DNA of 40,154 nt. Origin: a virus. Every line of letters begins with the position of its first letter. Position 1 is the stretch's first letter. Positions 7,528 to 16,100 of this stretch are shown here, piece after piece. Location: IMG/VR virus record IMGVR_UViG_3300050821_005496, positions 1 to 40,154 of that record; one strand, given 5' to 3'. Made by a program: the position numbers and the translations under genes. Under the pieces are notes generated by a model that did no database searches, was not told the origin of the DNA, and worked only from the letters and a program-made list of their open reading frames with translations.

Positions 7528-7908
7528 TTATTTGGGGCCAAGATCATATTTTTTTACTCTATCATCAGGATGTGTTTTAGCATATTCATCTCTAACCTTT
7601 TGAGCAGCTTTGATTGCATCTTCTCTAGTTGCTTCATCCTCAGAACCACCAATATATTTACCACTACTTTTTATCATTACAGATGCACCCCATGTTTTTG
7701 ATCTTTTATCATATTCAGGAACAATTTTTACTCTTTGATCACCATGTCCATAAGCAGAATGTCCATGATAAGCATCATGATCAGCCCCAAATTTATTAAT
7801 TCCAACAGGTGTATGATTTATATATTTCATACCAGGTTCTTTAATTAATGGGGTATCTCTATCTATATCTTCTACTACTAAATTTAATAGTTTCTGTGCT
7901 TTATTCAT
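7528..7908 (-). CDS. predicted internal protein with classic shared N-terminal peptide
   Basis: 126 residues from ATG 7908, chosen because of AGGAGAAACAATC just upstream and because it starts with MNKAQKLLNLVVEDIDRD; codons before it belong to a neighbour read out of frame. Probable processing after V-V-E13. The mature part is rich in His, Gly, Tyr and Lys (DHDAYHGHSAYGHGDQ), then RSKTWGASVMIKSSGKYIGG, a helix EDAIKAAQKVRDEYAKTH and a basic end. The second half resembles small AP2/DUF1508-like beta-beta-beta-helix units (weak). Inference: DNA-associated protein packaged with the genome. Confidence 0.6.
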   Translation of the reverse strand: MNKAQKLLNLVVEDIDRDTPLIKEPGMKYINHTPVGINKFGADHDAYHGHSAYGHGDQRVKIVPEYDKRSKTWGASVMIKSSGKYIGGSEDEATREDAIKAAQKVRDEYAKTHPDDRVKKYDLGPK

Positions 7909-7930
7909 GATTGTTTCTCCTATAAATAGA

Positions 7931-8218
7931 TTATTTCTTTTTAAACTTTTTAGAAAAATTATCTGCACCATCTTCAGTAGTAAACCATTGTAGTTCACCA
8001 TCTAGATTTCTTGCAGCATATATTTGACGGCCATAATAAATAGCAGAATCAATTTTTATCCATTCACCATTTTTTAAATCAACAGTAATATTAGTAATCT
8101 TATTTTCTTCTTTTACCAAATTTAATAACTGTTGATTTTTATTCATCATAACTTTAGATGAAATAATATTTTCAATTAATTCTTGTACTTTTAATAAAAA
8201 TTTATTTAAATTAACCAT
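7931..8218 (-). CDS. small protein with shared-type peptide, start uncertain
   Basis: Two starts are possible. ATG 8218 lies immediately after the conserved intergenic element and gives MVNLNKFLLKVQELIENIIS before the rest. ATG 8149/8146 gives MNKNQQLLNLVKEENK, the shared leader with a cut site after V-K-E. The body TVDLKNGEWIKIDSAIYYG and RQIYAARNLDGELQWFTTED is a compact beta-rich fold with basic end FSKKFKKK. Neither start has a strong ribosome binding site. The upstream choice would carry two leader-like helices in tandem. Function unknown. Confidence 0.5.
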   Translation of the reverse strand: MVNLNKFLLKVQELIENIISSKVMMNKNQQLLNLVKEENKITNITVDLKNGEWIKIDSAIYYGRQIYAARNLDGELQWFTTEDGADNFSKKFKKK

Positions 8219-8225
8219 CTTAATT

Positions 8226-8268
8226 AACTTATCGGAATAAAGTTCTAAAAACAAAAGTTTTATTTTTG
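8226..8268 (-). promoter_or_regulatory. conserved intergenic element, copy A
   Basis: Minus strand reads AAAAATAAAACTTTTGTTTTT, then AGAACTTTATTCC and GATAAGTTAATTAAG before a start codon. It is one of four copies in this window (also near 10.34, 35.60 and 39.87 kb) that share CTTTTGTTTT..TATTCCGATAAGT. Here the first part can fold AACAAAA/TTTTGTT, an AU-rich stem. It overlaps the stop codon of the upstream gene and lies before the next start. Promoter, processing site or weak terminator plus promoter are all possible. Confidence 0.5.
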
Positions 8269-8451
8269 TTTTTTTGTATTTTGATCAATATTAGGCATAT
8301 TAGCTTGGGAAACATTAGTATTAATAGTTCTTTTCAATAAATGATGCTGTTTACGTTGAATACTACCTGGTGTACTGGGAATAAAATTACAACGACTATC
8401 ATGATTAGGTAGAGTATTACGACAGAATGGACATTGAATCATTTTAGGCAT
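8260..8451 (-). CDS. small zinc-ribbon protein
   Basis: 63 residues. N-terminal MPKMIQCPFCRNTLPNHDSR followed by a further Cys gives C-x2-C..H..C zinc-ligand spacing. The C-terminal half is polar, basic and low complexity (RKQHHLLKRTINTN, NTKKQK). It lacks the shared leader although surrounded by genes that have it. It shares TAATG overlap with its upstream neighbour. Likely a nucleic-acid- or protein-binding zinc finger; target unknown. Confidence 0.6.
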   Translation of the reverse strand: MPKMIQCPFCRNTLPNHDSRCNFIPSTPGSIQRKQHHLLKRTINTNVSQANMPNIDQNTKKQK

Positions 8452-8783
8452 TATTTCTTTCCATACCCTGTCATAGCATGACGTATTATTGGTTCTGCTG
8501 ATTTTGATGGTAATTCTTCTTTATCTTTAGTTAATTTATCTAAAGACTTCATTACTTCATCTTTAGTTTCTTTGGGTGAACCTTCTTGCCAACCACTATT
8601 TTTTGTTTTATGACCACCAACAAAATATTGACCATGTCCTACATCACCAGACTTAATATAACATTCTTTACCATTTAAATTAAATTTATCTAATTTAATA
8701 TTATGTTTCTTTTCAAAATCACTATATGGTATTTGTTTAGGACCCCCATTACATATTTGAATAAGTTTCTGAGATTTATTCAT
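8451..8783 (-). CDS. predicted internal protein with shared N-terminal peptide
   Basis: 110 residues from ATG 8783: MNKSQKLIQICNGGPKQIPY. The usual acidic residue after the helix is replaced by N-G-G, so processing may differ. The body has a DFEKKHNIKLDKFNLNGKEC strand-helix, IKSGDVGHGQYFVGGHKTK and a basic helix KDEVMKSLDKLTKDKEE. An in-frame ATG at 8816 would add eleven residues but lies inside the upstream gene, so the downstream start is preferred by analogy with its siblings. Function unknown. Confidence 0.55.
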   Translation of the reverse strand: MNKSQKLIQICNGGPKQIPYSDFEKKHNIKLDKFNLNGKECYIKSGDVGHGQYFVGGHKTKNSGWQEGSPKETKDEVMKSLDKLTKDKEELPSKSAEPIIRHAMTGYGKK

Positions 8784-8784
8784 A

Positions 8785-9027
8785 TTATTTAATATACCCC
8801 AATACTTCTTTTTCATTGTTTTTATTATATTTAAATACCATAACTACTTCATTAGTAAATCCACCCAGATCTTTATAAACAACCCAAACAATATCACCTG
8901 AATTAATATCAGATTGTTTAATATATCTATTTGTTTTTAGATCTACAGTGTATATTACTTTATTACTCCCTAAAATACTTATATTTGATGAACCAATAGC
9001 CAAAACTGTGCCAGCAATATACTTCAT
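8785..9027 (-). CDS. small beta-barrel protein, unknown function
   Basis: 80 residues with alternating strands: MKYIAGTVLAIGSSNISILG, IYTVDLKTNRYIKQSDI, GDIVWVVYKDLGGF and VVMVFKYNKN. The pattern fits an OB or SH3-like barrel such as those in nucleic-acid-binding proteins. No leader peptide, signal or catalytic motif. It sits between a predicted internal protein and a cysteine-protease-like gene on the same transcript. Confidence 0.55.
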   Translation of the reverse strand: MKYIAGTVLAIGSSNISILGSNKVIYTVDLKTNRYIKQSDINSGDIVWVVYKDLGGFTNEVVMVFKYNKNNEKEVLGYIK

Positions 9028-9046
9028 TTATACCATCCATCACTAA

Positions 9047-9427
9047 TTATAAACACTCCTGAATAACTTTTAAAAATACTGGATCAATGAATTGATTGAA
9101 TTTAGATTCTTTAATATAAGAATTACCATCCCAATGATTATAAATATATTTATTATCTGTAACAGCCCAATGATAGGTATCTGATATTGTTAGGTATCCT
9201 ACTATATAGATACCCTCTTTATTTCTATGTTCTACTCTTTCCAATGGAAAACGTAATTTTTTAGCAGCTTGAATTAAATTAGTAATAGATGTACCATTAT
9301 GTGGTTTTCTATTACAATAATTATCAATAGTTTTTATTGATGGTGTTTCAATACCACATAATACAGCAGTATTATATAGAGAAACAGCACCACATACATT
9401 ATGATTAATTTGAGTAATTATATCCAT
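9047..9427 (-). CDS. C39-like papain-fold cysteine peptidase
   Basis: 126 residues. The N-terminus QINHNVCGAVSLYNTAVLCG matches the Q/N-x-x-x-x-C-G-x-x-S-L pattern of peptidase family C39-like proteins (Cys12). It is followed by a GTSITNLIQAAKKL helix and TYHWAVTDNKYIYNHWDG, providing His86 and Asn97/Asp100 for a catalytic triad. The whole domain is the expected minimal size. No leader or signal peptide. Known relatives cut Gly-Gly leader peptides or other short motifs; target here unknown. Its position in the middle of genes with a removable leader is suggestive, but their candidate cut site (x-E) does not match C39 specificity. Confidence 0.55.
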   Translation of the reverse strand: MDIITQINHNVCGAVSLYNTAVLCGIETPSIKTIDNYCNRKPHNGTSITNLIQAAKKLRFPLERVEHRNKEGIYIVGYLTISDTYHWAVTDNKYIYNHWDGNSYIKESKFNQFIDPVFLKVIQECL

Positions 9428-9430
9428 ATT

Positions 9431-9703
9431 CTATTTTAATTTAAAATGATATTTAGTAAGTAATTCTTTTTCTAAATCCGAAATACGTTTTTGAATTACT
9501 GATTTACGGTGTGGATCATGTATTTTACTGATTTCATGTTTAAGTTGTTCTAATTCAACTATTAATGTAGATTTATTTTTAGGGCCACCATTAGCATCAG
9601 CATCCATTACACTAGGGCTATGACCGGGAAATGAGTTTGTATCTTCAGGACTAAGATACCCCATATCTTCAATTGTATTAATTAGTTTCTGTGCTTTATT
9701 CAT
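9431..9703 (-). CDS. predicted internal protein with classic shared N-terminal peptide
   Basis: 90 residues: MNKAQKLINTIEDMGYLSPE, possible cut after T-I-E12. A Ser/Pro/Gly/Asp-rich linker follows (SFPGHSPSVMDADANGGPK), then a coiled coil from about residue 45 (LIVELEQLKHEISKIHDPHR, ISDLEKELLTKYHFKLK). Overlaps the next gene by four bases. The leader DNA is identical over about 18-20 bases to that of several siblings. Inferred to be a capsid-internal protein. Confidence 0.65.
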   Translation of the reverse strand: MNKAQKLINTIEDMGYLSPEDTNSFPGHSPSVMDADANGGPKNKSTLIVELEQLKHEISKIHDPHRKSVIQKRISDLEKELLTKYHFKLK

Positions 9704-9957
9704 AATTTAACACCATATTGTTTTAAATATCTATATAAAGTAGATCTACTAATATTTAATATTTTACTAGTTTTAATAATATTTTGATTATAAATACTAT
9801 ATATACGAAGAATATGATCTTTTTTAACTTTTTCTAGAAAAAGATTTTCATTATATCCATGTTCATCTATTACTTTGATATATTTTTTCTTTTCAATATT
9901 CTTTATTTTTTGATTTACCAATTCCATGGTACCTTTAGGCAAATTATTTATTTCCAT
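9700..9957 (-). CDS. Fis-type helix-turn-helix DNA-binding protein
   Basis: 85 residues. The C-terminal 40 residues (HILRIYSIYNQNIIKTSKIL, then NISRSTLYRYLKQYGVKL) match the Fis/NtrC-type HTH pattern: helix, N-x-x-x-T/A-S/A-K-x-L, I-S-R-S-T-L-Y-R-x-L. The N-terminal half is a basic helix. It would bind DNA as a dimer, as transcription regulator or nucleoid-like protein. Embedded in the internal-protein gene cluster and overlapping both neighbours, so it is co-expressed with them. No shared leader. Confidence 0.65.
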   Translation of the reverse strand: MEINNLPKGTMELVNQKIKNIEKKKYIKVIDEHGYNENLFLEKVKKDHILRIYSIYNQNIIKTSKILNISRSTLYRYLKQYGVKL

Positions 9958-10324
9958 TTTTCTTCCATTTTCTTTTCTTTATTAATGGACCAATTGGTAA
10001 TGCACCAAGTTGATTTACATTACCTTGAGCACCCGGACTACAGGAACTACCACTATGACTACCACCCATTGATCCACCAGCAGATGCACCACCACCCATA
10101 GCTTGATTATTAGGTTTAAGTAGAGATTGTTCTTTTTTTAAAGCATCTAATTTAATTTTAATTAGTTTGATTCTTTCTTGTAAATATTTAGTTTTTTCAG
10201 CTGTCTTTGAATTAGATAACGCTGTTTGAAGATCCCGAATCACTGTCTCATAATTATGGATTCTACTTATCAATGATAATGAATTAACTTCAAGTAGATT
10301 AAGTAATTTCTTAGCTCTATTCAT
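9944..10324 (-). CDS. predicted internal protein: leader, coiled coil, Gly/Ser linker, basic tail
   Basis: 126 residues from ATG 10324 (AGAGGTAA upstream), beginning MNRAKKLLNLLEVNSLSLIS with a candidate cut after L-L-E12. Residues about 20-75 form a helix/coiled coil (TVIRDLQTALSNSKTAEKTK, IKLIKIKLDALKKEQSLL). Then comes a Gly/Ser-rich stretch (MGGGASAGGSMGGSHSGSS) and a strongly basic end LIKKRKWKKNGNK that could bind DNA. The gene directly follows intergenic element B, so it is probably the first gene of the internal-protein operon. Confidence 0.65.
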   Translation of the reverse strand: MNRAKKLLNLLEVNSLSLISRIHNYETVIRDLQTALSNSKTAEKTKYLQERIKLIKIKLDALKKEQSLLKPNNQAMGGGASAGGSMGGSHSGSSCSPGAQGNVNQLGALPIGPLIKKRKWKKNGNK

Positions 10325-10337
10325 TTTACCTCTAATT

Positions 10338-10379
10338 AACTTATCGGAATATTTTTTATAAAACAAAAGGCTTATTTTT
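10338..10379 (-). promoter_or_regulatory. conserved intergenic element, copy B
   Basis: Minus strand: TAAAAATAAGCC then TTTTGTTTTATAAAAAATAT then TCCGATAAGTTAATT, followed by an AGAGG ribosome binding site and the start at 10324. It begins on the stop codon of the baseplate-like gene. No good hairpin is present in this copy, which argues for a promoter or RNA-processing signal rather than a terminator. It would separate the adhesion operon from the internal-protein operon. Confidence 0.5.
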
Positions 10380-11937
10380 AGATAACAGCTGTTCTAATAT
10401 TTAAACTTCTGTAAAAATTAACTATTCTAGTGTTATCTGATCCACCTGTTAAAGTTAATGACCCATTTGGGAGAATCTCATTACCGGTAATATTTAATTC
10501 ACCACCAGAAAAATTAGTAGTAGTTATTACTGAAATATCTGAAGATACAATAGTAATATTATTACCATTTATATTAGGATAGGTTGTTCCAGCAATTAAA
10601 ATAAGCTGATTTAACATAAGATTATTAATTGCTGCTGAATAATTACTACTACCATTGGTATTTAATACAGATAAAAGATTAGCTTGGGTAAGATAGGGTT
10701 GTAATCCAATTAATACCTGATGCCCAGTAGGAGATGAAGATACAAATTCATATATATCATCAAGAGGACCACCATTACTAATAGTAATAGTATCACCTGG
10801 ATTTGGGTTAGTGTTTGTAAATGTTATAGTCCCAGTTGCTGGTATATTACCAATATCTAAATAATTAATAGCAGGTAATTGAGGATTAGAAAAATTAAAA
10901 TCAGCTAAAGTATTAGTAAGATCAGTTTGACCATCAAATGTTATTTCAACATTACCTTTTGCAGTAGGATATTCAGCTTGAAAACTAACACCAGCATAAG
11001 TACCTTTTGAGAAATTACCAAAATATATATATACGGTAAAATCAGTTTGTTCACTAGTGATTAATTGAGCTGTATCTTCTGCTGTTAATGCTACATTAAA
11101 TCTACCTTGTTGTGGGTTAACCAATGTAACTCCACCCGGAAAGAAATTACCTGTTAAATAAGATTTAATAAGAGCAGTACCATCATACTTCCTAAAATGA
11201 ACTTGAATATCTGTAGCATTAGAAATATCAAATGGGTTATAATTAGCTGCTATAATTTTAATAGCTATACTTCTATTCTCACCATTAACTATAGTTAATG
11301 ATTCTTGATGAGGATAAATAGGAGCATTACCATCTACTACTCCAATTAAATTAATAAATCCATATACTGAATCTAGAGTATTAAATATAATACCTTGATA
11401 ATTATCATTACCTGGAGTTCTAGATGAATCAACAGTAGTATAAGTATCATCAGTATATACATAACTAAGTACATAATAGGAATTATTTTGAGTTACTCCA
11501 GTAAATGCACCATAATATACTCCATTAGCTACATGATTCATAATAACTTTTTCAATAAATCCAGTAGTTGGGTTATATACACTACCAGCAACAAAAAGAT
11601 TAGGATTTAAATCATAGGCAGCATAATTAAAACAAAATGAAGAAGATTGAGTATTAATAGATTCATAACATTCAGCAGATGGTGGTCTAGTAGTATCTAC
11701 TGTTAAATAAGTATTATTAGTATATGCTACAGTAATAGTTAAATAATTTTTATTTAATGATCCGGTAAATGATCCTTCATAAACACCACCACCTACATTA
11801 ACATTTGGAATAAATCCAACTAATATTGGAGTATTATTAGTAATATCATATATTGTAGTAGCTATGAATAATCCATTAGATTGATCATAAGCACCATATG
11901 TAAAATTAAATGGTACCCCAGTTTGAATAATCTGCAT
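10378..11937 (-). CDS. baseplate/tail structural protein with Ig-like BppU-type domain
   Basis: 519 residues, beta-rich, no signal peptide. Two N-terminal repeats of about 95 residues begin with Q-x-G-V-P-F-N-F-T-Y-G-A-Y-D and S-S-F-C-F-N-Y-A-A-Y-D, each ending in a TVDTTRPP / TVDSSRTPGND motif. Residues about 200-340 (IAIKIIAANYNPFDISNATD, GRFNVALTAEDTAQL) resemble the Ig-like N-terminal domain of phage upper baseplate proteins. The C-terminal part, rich in Asn, Gly and Thr, resembles adhesin surface loops. It closes the adhesion operon before element B. Exact position in the virion is unknown. Confidence 0.6.
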   Translation of the reverse strand: MQIIQTGVPFNFTYGAYDQSNGLFIATTIYDITNNTPILVGFIPNVNVGGGVYEGSFTGSLNKNYLTITVAYTNNTYLTVDTTRPPSAECYESINTQSSSFCFNYAAYDLNPNLFVAGSVYNPTTGFIEKVIMNHVANGVYYGAFTGVTQNNSYYVLSYVYTDDTYTTVDSSRTPGNDNYQGIIFNTLDSVYGFINLIGVVDGNAPIYPHQESLTIVNGENRSIAIKIIAANYNPFDISNATDIQVHFRKYDGTALIKSYLTGNFFPGGVTLVNPQQGRFNVALTAEDTAQLITSEQTDFTVYIYFGNFSKGTYAGVSFQAEYPTAKGNVEITFDGQTDLTNTLADFNFSNPQLPAINYLDIGNIPATGTITFTNTNPNPGDTITISNGGPLDDIYEFVSSSPTGHQVLIGLQPYLTQANLLSVLNTNGSSNYSAAINNLMLNQLILIAGTTYPNINGNNITIVSSDISVITTTNFSGGELNITGNEILPNGSLTLTGGSDNTRIVNFYRSLNIRTAVI

Positions 11938-11951
11938 ATTAACCTCTTTTA

Positions 11952-12611
11952 TTATCCTGCAGCAATTGCTGAAGCTTCTATTAAACTAATTGCTGGATAA
12001 GGGATAGTCGGAAAATTCCAATTTACTGCTAAACAATCATTGATATTAGTTGTATTATTAATAATATTAACAAAATTTCCTTTATATACATTTATAGTCA
12101 TTAAAAATGTAACAAAAGGTTGTAGATATGATTGTAAAGAATTTAAACTTTGATTAATAGAATTTTGATACATTAAAACTAATAGTAATTGACTTTGAAT
12201 ATCATATTGATCCTGTAAGTAAGTTAATCCATCCGCCACCATTGATCCAATAGTATATTGTTGTACAGTATTAAGAGTAGGAACTTGAATAGAATCAATA
12301 GCAGCAAATGCTACAGATAATAGAGTTCCATTAGGAACAGTAGTAGTAGGTGCATTATCTTGATATTGATCATTAATTGTATAAGTATCAGTTGTACCAT
12401 CAGTCATAAATTGGATAACTCTGCCAAATGCATCTAATGGCATAAGGGAAAACGATCCATCAAAATAACTATCACCAATACCAATACCCATACCATCAAT
12501 AATTATAGTATCAATACCTATATAAGTATATCCTGTTGTTACAGGTAAAGTATCTGAAGTTATAGTAGTCTCAACAAGACCATTAATATTATTTATTTTA
12601 GCATAATTCAT
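11952..12611 (-). CDS. tail-associated protein with N-terminal YAKI motif
   Basis: 219 residues. Starts MNYAKINNINGLVETTITSD, the M-x-Y-A-K-I-x-x-G-x-V pattern common in small phage tail-fibre-adjacent proteins. Then DTIIIDGMGIGIGDSYFDGS, a short beta domain and a helical C-terminal half (ADGLTYLQDQYDIQSQLLLV). Its neighbour at 12613-13101 has the same head pattern, so the two are probably distant paralogues placed between fibre and baseplate-like genes. Role as fibre assembly or connector protein is inferred. Confidence 0.5.
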   Translation of the reverse strand: MNYAKINNINGLVETTITSDTLPVTTGYTYIGIDTIIIDGMGIGIGDSYFDGSFSLMPLDAFGRVIQFMTDGTTDTYTINDQYQDNAPTTTVPNGTLLSVAFAAIDSIQVPTLNTVQQYTIGSMVADGLTYLQDQYDIQSQLLLVLMYQNSINQSLNSLQSYLQPFVTFLMTINVYKGNFVNIINNTTNINDCLAVNWNFPTIPYPAISLIEASAIAAG

Positions 12612-12612
12612 G

Positions 12613-13101
12613 TTATCCTCCAGTTAAATATTGATTTAACAATGCTTGAAATTGAGAAATCAATCCTTGAGTAATTATAACCCCATCAACAGAAATAGTT
12701 GAAAGACTATCATAAACAGTTTGAATTGATCCAGTTTGAAGTAATACAAAATAAGGTAATAAAGTTTGTGCTAAACTAAAAGTTTGAGATGAGGTCAACC
12801 CTCTAGCATTATTTGCTTCAGTAAATAAATCAATTACATATTGTCCAAAATCTGATGGATCAGGATATTGTTGATTCAATGTTAATGGAATAGAAGGAAT
12901 AACTGGAGGAGAAATGAAATTAGATCCATTATAAGTCCATCCAATACTTGGTTGCGGTGAAATGGTAGAAGTATCCACCCAAGTGAAATTAGGATCTAAA
13001 GTATTATTTGGGGCACCAAGATCTATCATTTGCATATTTACTATAGTACCAACCCCATTTCCTGGGGTTGCCATATCTATTTTAGCATATAAACTATTCA
13101 T
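12613..13101 (-). CDS. tail-associated protein, YAKI-type with W-T-Y-x-G-x-x-F module
   Basis: 162 residues: MNSLYAKIDMATPGNGVGTI, then FTWVDTSTISPQPSIGWTYN followed by GSNF. This N-terminal module (YAKI, WVDxS, P-x-P-x-I-G-W-x-Y-x-G-x-x-F) is widespread in small phage proteins encoded beside tail fibres. The C-terminal 80 residues are helical (QTFSLAQTLLPYFVLLQTG). One-base overlap with the glycine-rich fibre gene. Likely adaptor or assembly factor for that fibre; not proven. Confidence 0.55.
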   Translation of the reverse strand: MNSLYAKIDMATPGNGVGTIVNMQMIDLGAPNNTLDPNFTWVDTSTISPQPSIGWTYNGSNFISPPVIPSIPLTLNQQYPDPSDFGQYVIDLFTEANNARGLTSSQTFSLAQTLLPYFVLLQTGSIQTVYDSLSTISVDGVIITQGLISQFQALLNQYLTGG

Positions 13102-16100
13102 TAATTAAACCACTCCACAAATATTGCACCATTAGCACCATTACCTCCTGCTTCAGCAGTTGCAGCTACTGATTTAGCTCCAGCACCACCTGCACCATAT
13201 CCTGTACCAGCAGCACCGGTACCTATAGTAATTCTACCTTGGGTTATTGGACCATAACCTGGACTATCACCACCATTGCCTGAAATACTAGTAGCAGCTG
13301 CAGTAGCAACTGATCCTCCTGTACCACCACCAATAGCTATTGTAGCATTAGTACAAGTCCCACCAACACCACCATCTTTTGATACTCCTGCAGCAGCACC
13401 AGAACCAAATCCTGCAGTATAAGTTGTTGCACTAACAGTTAAAGTGGTAACAGCACCATTTGATCCTGGATTAGCTCCAGCTGTACCACCATTACCTCCA
13501 CCACCAATAGCAATAGTATAACCAGTTGAAGCATTTAATCCAGTCAATTCAACTATACAAACAGCACCACCACCCCCACCAGCTGCTACGTTATTAGCTG
13601 TAGCAGCAGTCCCTGCTCCACCACCACCACCTGCAATTAAAGTAAATTTAAACTGAGTTGCCGAATTAACAGTAGATGGAGTAGTAAATGTAGTTCCTGA
13701 TGTTAAAAATTGTTGCCCACTAGGATTACCATTAGTAATACTAGGAGTTTGCCAAGTAGGTAGAACACTGGCACCATTTGACATTAATACTTGACCTGCT
13801 GTACCTTGACCAGAAACAGATTGTATTGGATTAGTTGAAGTAGTTCCACCAGTTAGAACAGAATAAGCACTTAATGTATTAGTACCAGTACCACCATTAC
13901 TTACTGGAAGAGTACCAGTAACTCCACCATTTGTAGTACTTGCTAAATTAATAGGTGGAATATCAGCACTAACTAATGCCCTAAAGGTTGGAGTTCCAGC
14001 TGAACCATTTGGAGCAGCCCAAACAAAATTAGCAGTTTCACTAGCTAAAGTTGCAGTTAATGTCCCAGTGCTTGTTACAGGTGAACCTGATACAGTAAAT
14101 ATAGCTGGTAATGAAAGAGCAACACTAGTTACTGGTGTACCCCAACTTAATGTTCCAGATCCTGTATTTTCAAGAAATGTAGTTGCAGCACCTTGAGCTG
14201 CAGGCCAAATAATACTGTAAGAAGTTGTAGTAGCTGAAGCTGTTTGAGTAAATAACCCAGAAGTTGAACCATCAAGACCAAATGTGCTTTTAACTTCTAA
14301 AAGATCAGTAGGAGATGCTTGTCCAATACCTAAATTCCCACTATTAAGTAGAGTCATTTTAATTGTATCTGGGGTGGTTAATGCAGTAGACCAAGTCATT
14401 TGGCCACCAGAAGAGCCAGTACCTGCATTAAAAGTTAAATTACCACCAGTACCAGTAGTACTTGATCCAATACCCCCATTACCAGCATTAAAAGTAATAC
14501 CTCCGCCATTGCCCCCTGCAACACCAGCACCACCATTAGCACCACCTATTGTAGTACCTCCACCATTACCAGAAGTTGATGATCCAGCTCCACCTACACC
14601 TGCAATTAATGAAGCAGCTCCACCATTAGCACCTGCACCAGCTGTACCTAATCCACCTACTCCAGCAGTTAAACTAATAGTTCCACCAGAAGAACTTCCT
14701 TTGGATAAACCTGCAGTACCAGATATATTACCACCAGCATGATTAACAGTATTATCTCCACCAGCATTTCCACCATTAAAAGTAATTCCACCTCCAGCAC
14801 CACCAGATCCAGTACCAGTACCTGCAGAACCACTCACTATCATTGCACCACCATTTGATCCTGCTACTGCAGAAGCAGTACCACCTTGTATCGTAGTAGT
14901 TCCACCATTACCTGGAGTGGTTCCTCCACCAGCTCCACCTCCAGATATAAGCATGGCACCACCATTACCACCAGTAGTTCCACCACCTCCAGTACCACCA
15001 GCATAAGTAGTAGCACCACCATTGCCTGAAGTTGAACTACCTACACCACCTGTACCACCTGTATAACTAATTGTACCACCATTAGCCCCTACAGTACCAG
15101 TACCAGTTCCACCTACACCTGCTGAACCAGTAATTCCACCACCAACACTACTACCAACACTTGTACCAGCAGAAAGAGTAAGTGTACCACCAGTATTATT
15201 TACAGTTTGATCTCCATTAGCATTACCAGCAGTTAAACTAATACCACCAGCAGACCCACCAGAACCAGTTGAACTACCAGCTCCACCATTAATAGCAACA
15301 CCACCTGCATTACTTCCAGCAATAGCTGCAGCAGTACCACCAGTTATATTTACGCCACCACCATTACCACCTGAAGAACTACCTACACCACCTGTACCAC
15401 CTTGAATAGTTGTAATACCTCCTGTACCTCCACCTACACCAGCTCCACCATTGCCTGATTTAATAGTAACACCACCACCCACACCTGATGTAGCTGAACC
15501 TGCCCCACCTACACCACCAGTAAGTGATACTGTACCTCCAGATGTACCAACAGTACCAGTACCTGTAGCACCAACACCTGCAGTAATAGCAACTGTTCCA
15601 GCAACACCAGAACCAGATCCAGTACCAGCAGTAACAGTTAAACTACCACCATTATGATTAACAGTGTTGTCTCCAGTAGCATTACCTAATGTAACACTCA
15701 TGGAACCACCACCACCACCTGAATTTGTAGCACCACCACTGGCAGTAACTATAGTAAGAGCACCACCAGTTGGTCCTGTTTGACCTTCAACAGCAGTACC
15801 TGGAGAACCGGTTGTAATATTTACAGCACCACCATTACCAGCTATAGTAGCACCTGAGCCACCAGTACCTGCATTTAAATTTAAATTACCACCTACACCA
15901 CCAGTACCAGTACCTGCTCCACCAGTACCAGGAGTAATAGTTAAATTACCTCCATTGCCTGAAGTAGTTGATCCAGCTCCACCATTACCGGTATTTAAAG
16001 AGAATAACCCACCATTAGCACCTACAGTTCCTACTCCGGTACCTCCAGCACCAGTAGTTAAACTAATAGTTCCACCCGTAGCACTACCCATACTAAGTCC

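Noticed and set aside
9047-9427. Prohead protease (gp21-type) for the leader peptides
   Set aside because: Motifs are those of a cysteine C39-like peptidase, not a serine prohead protease; specificity for x-E sites is not expected.
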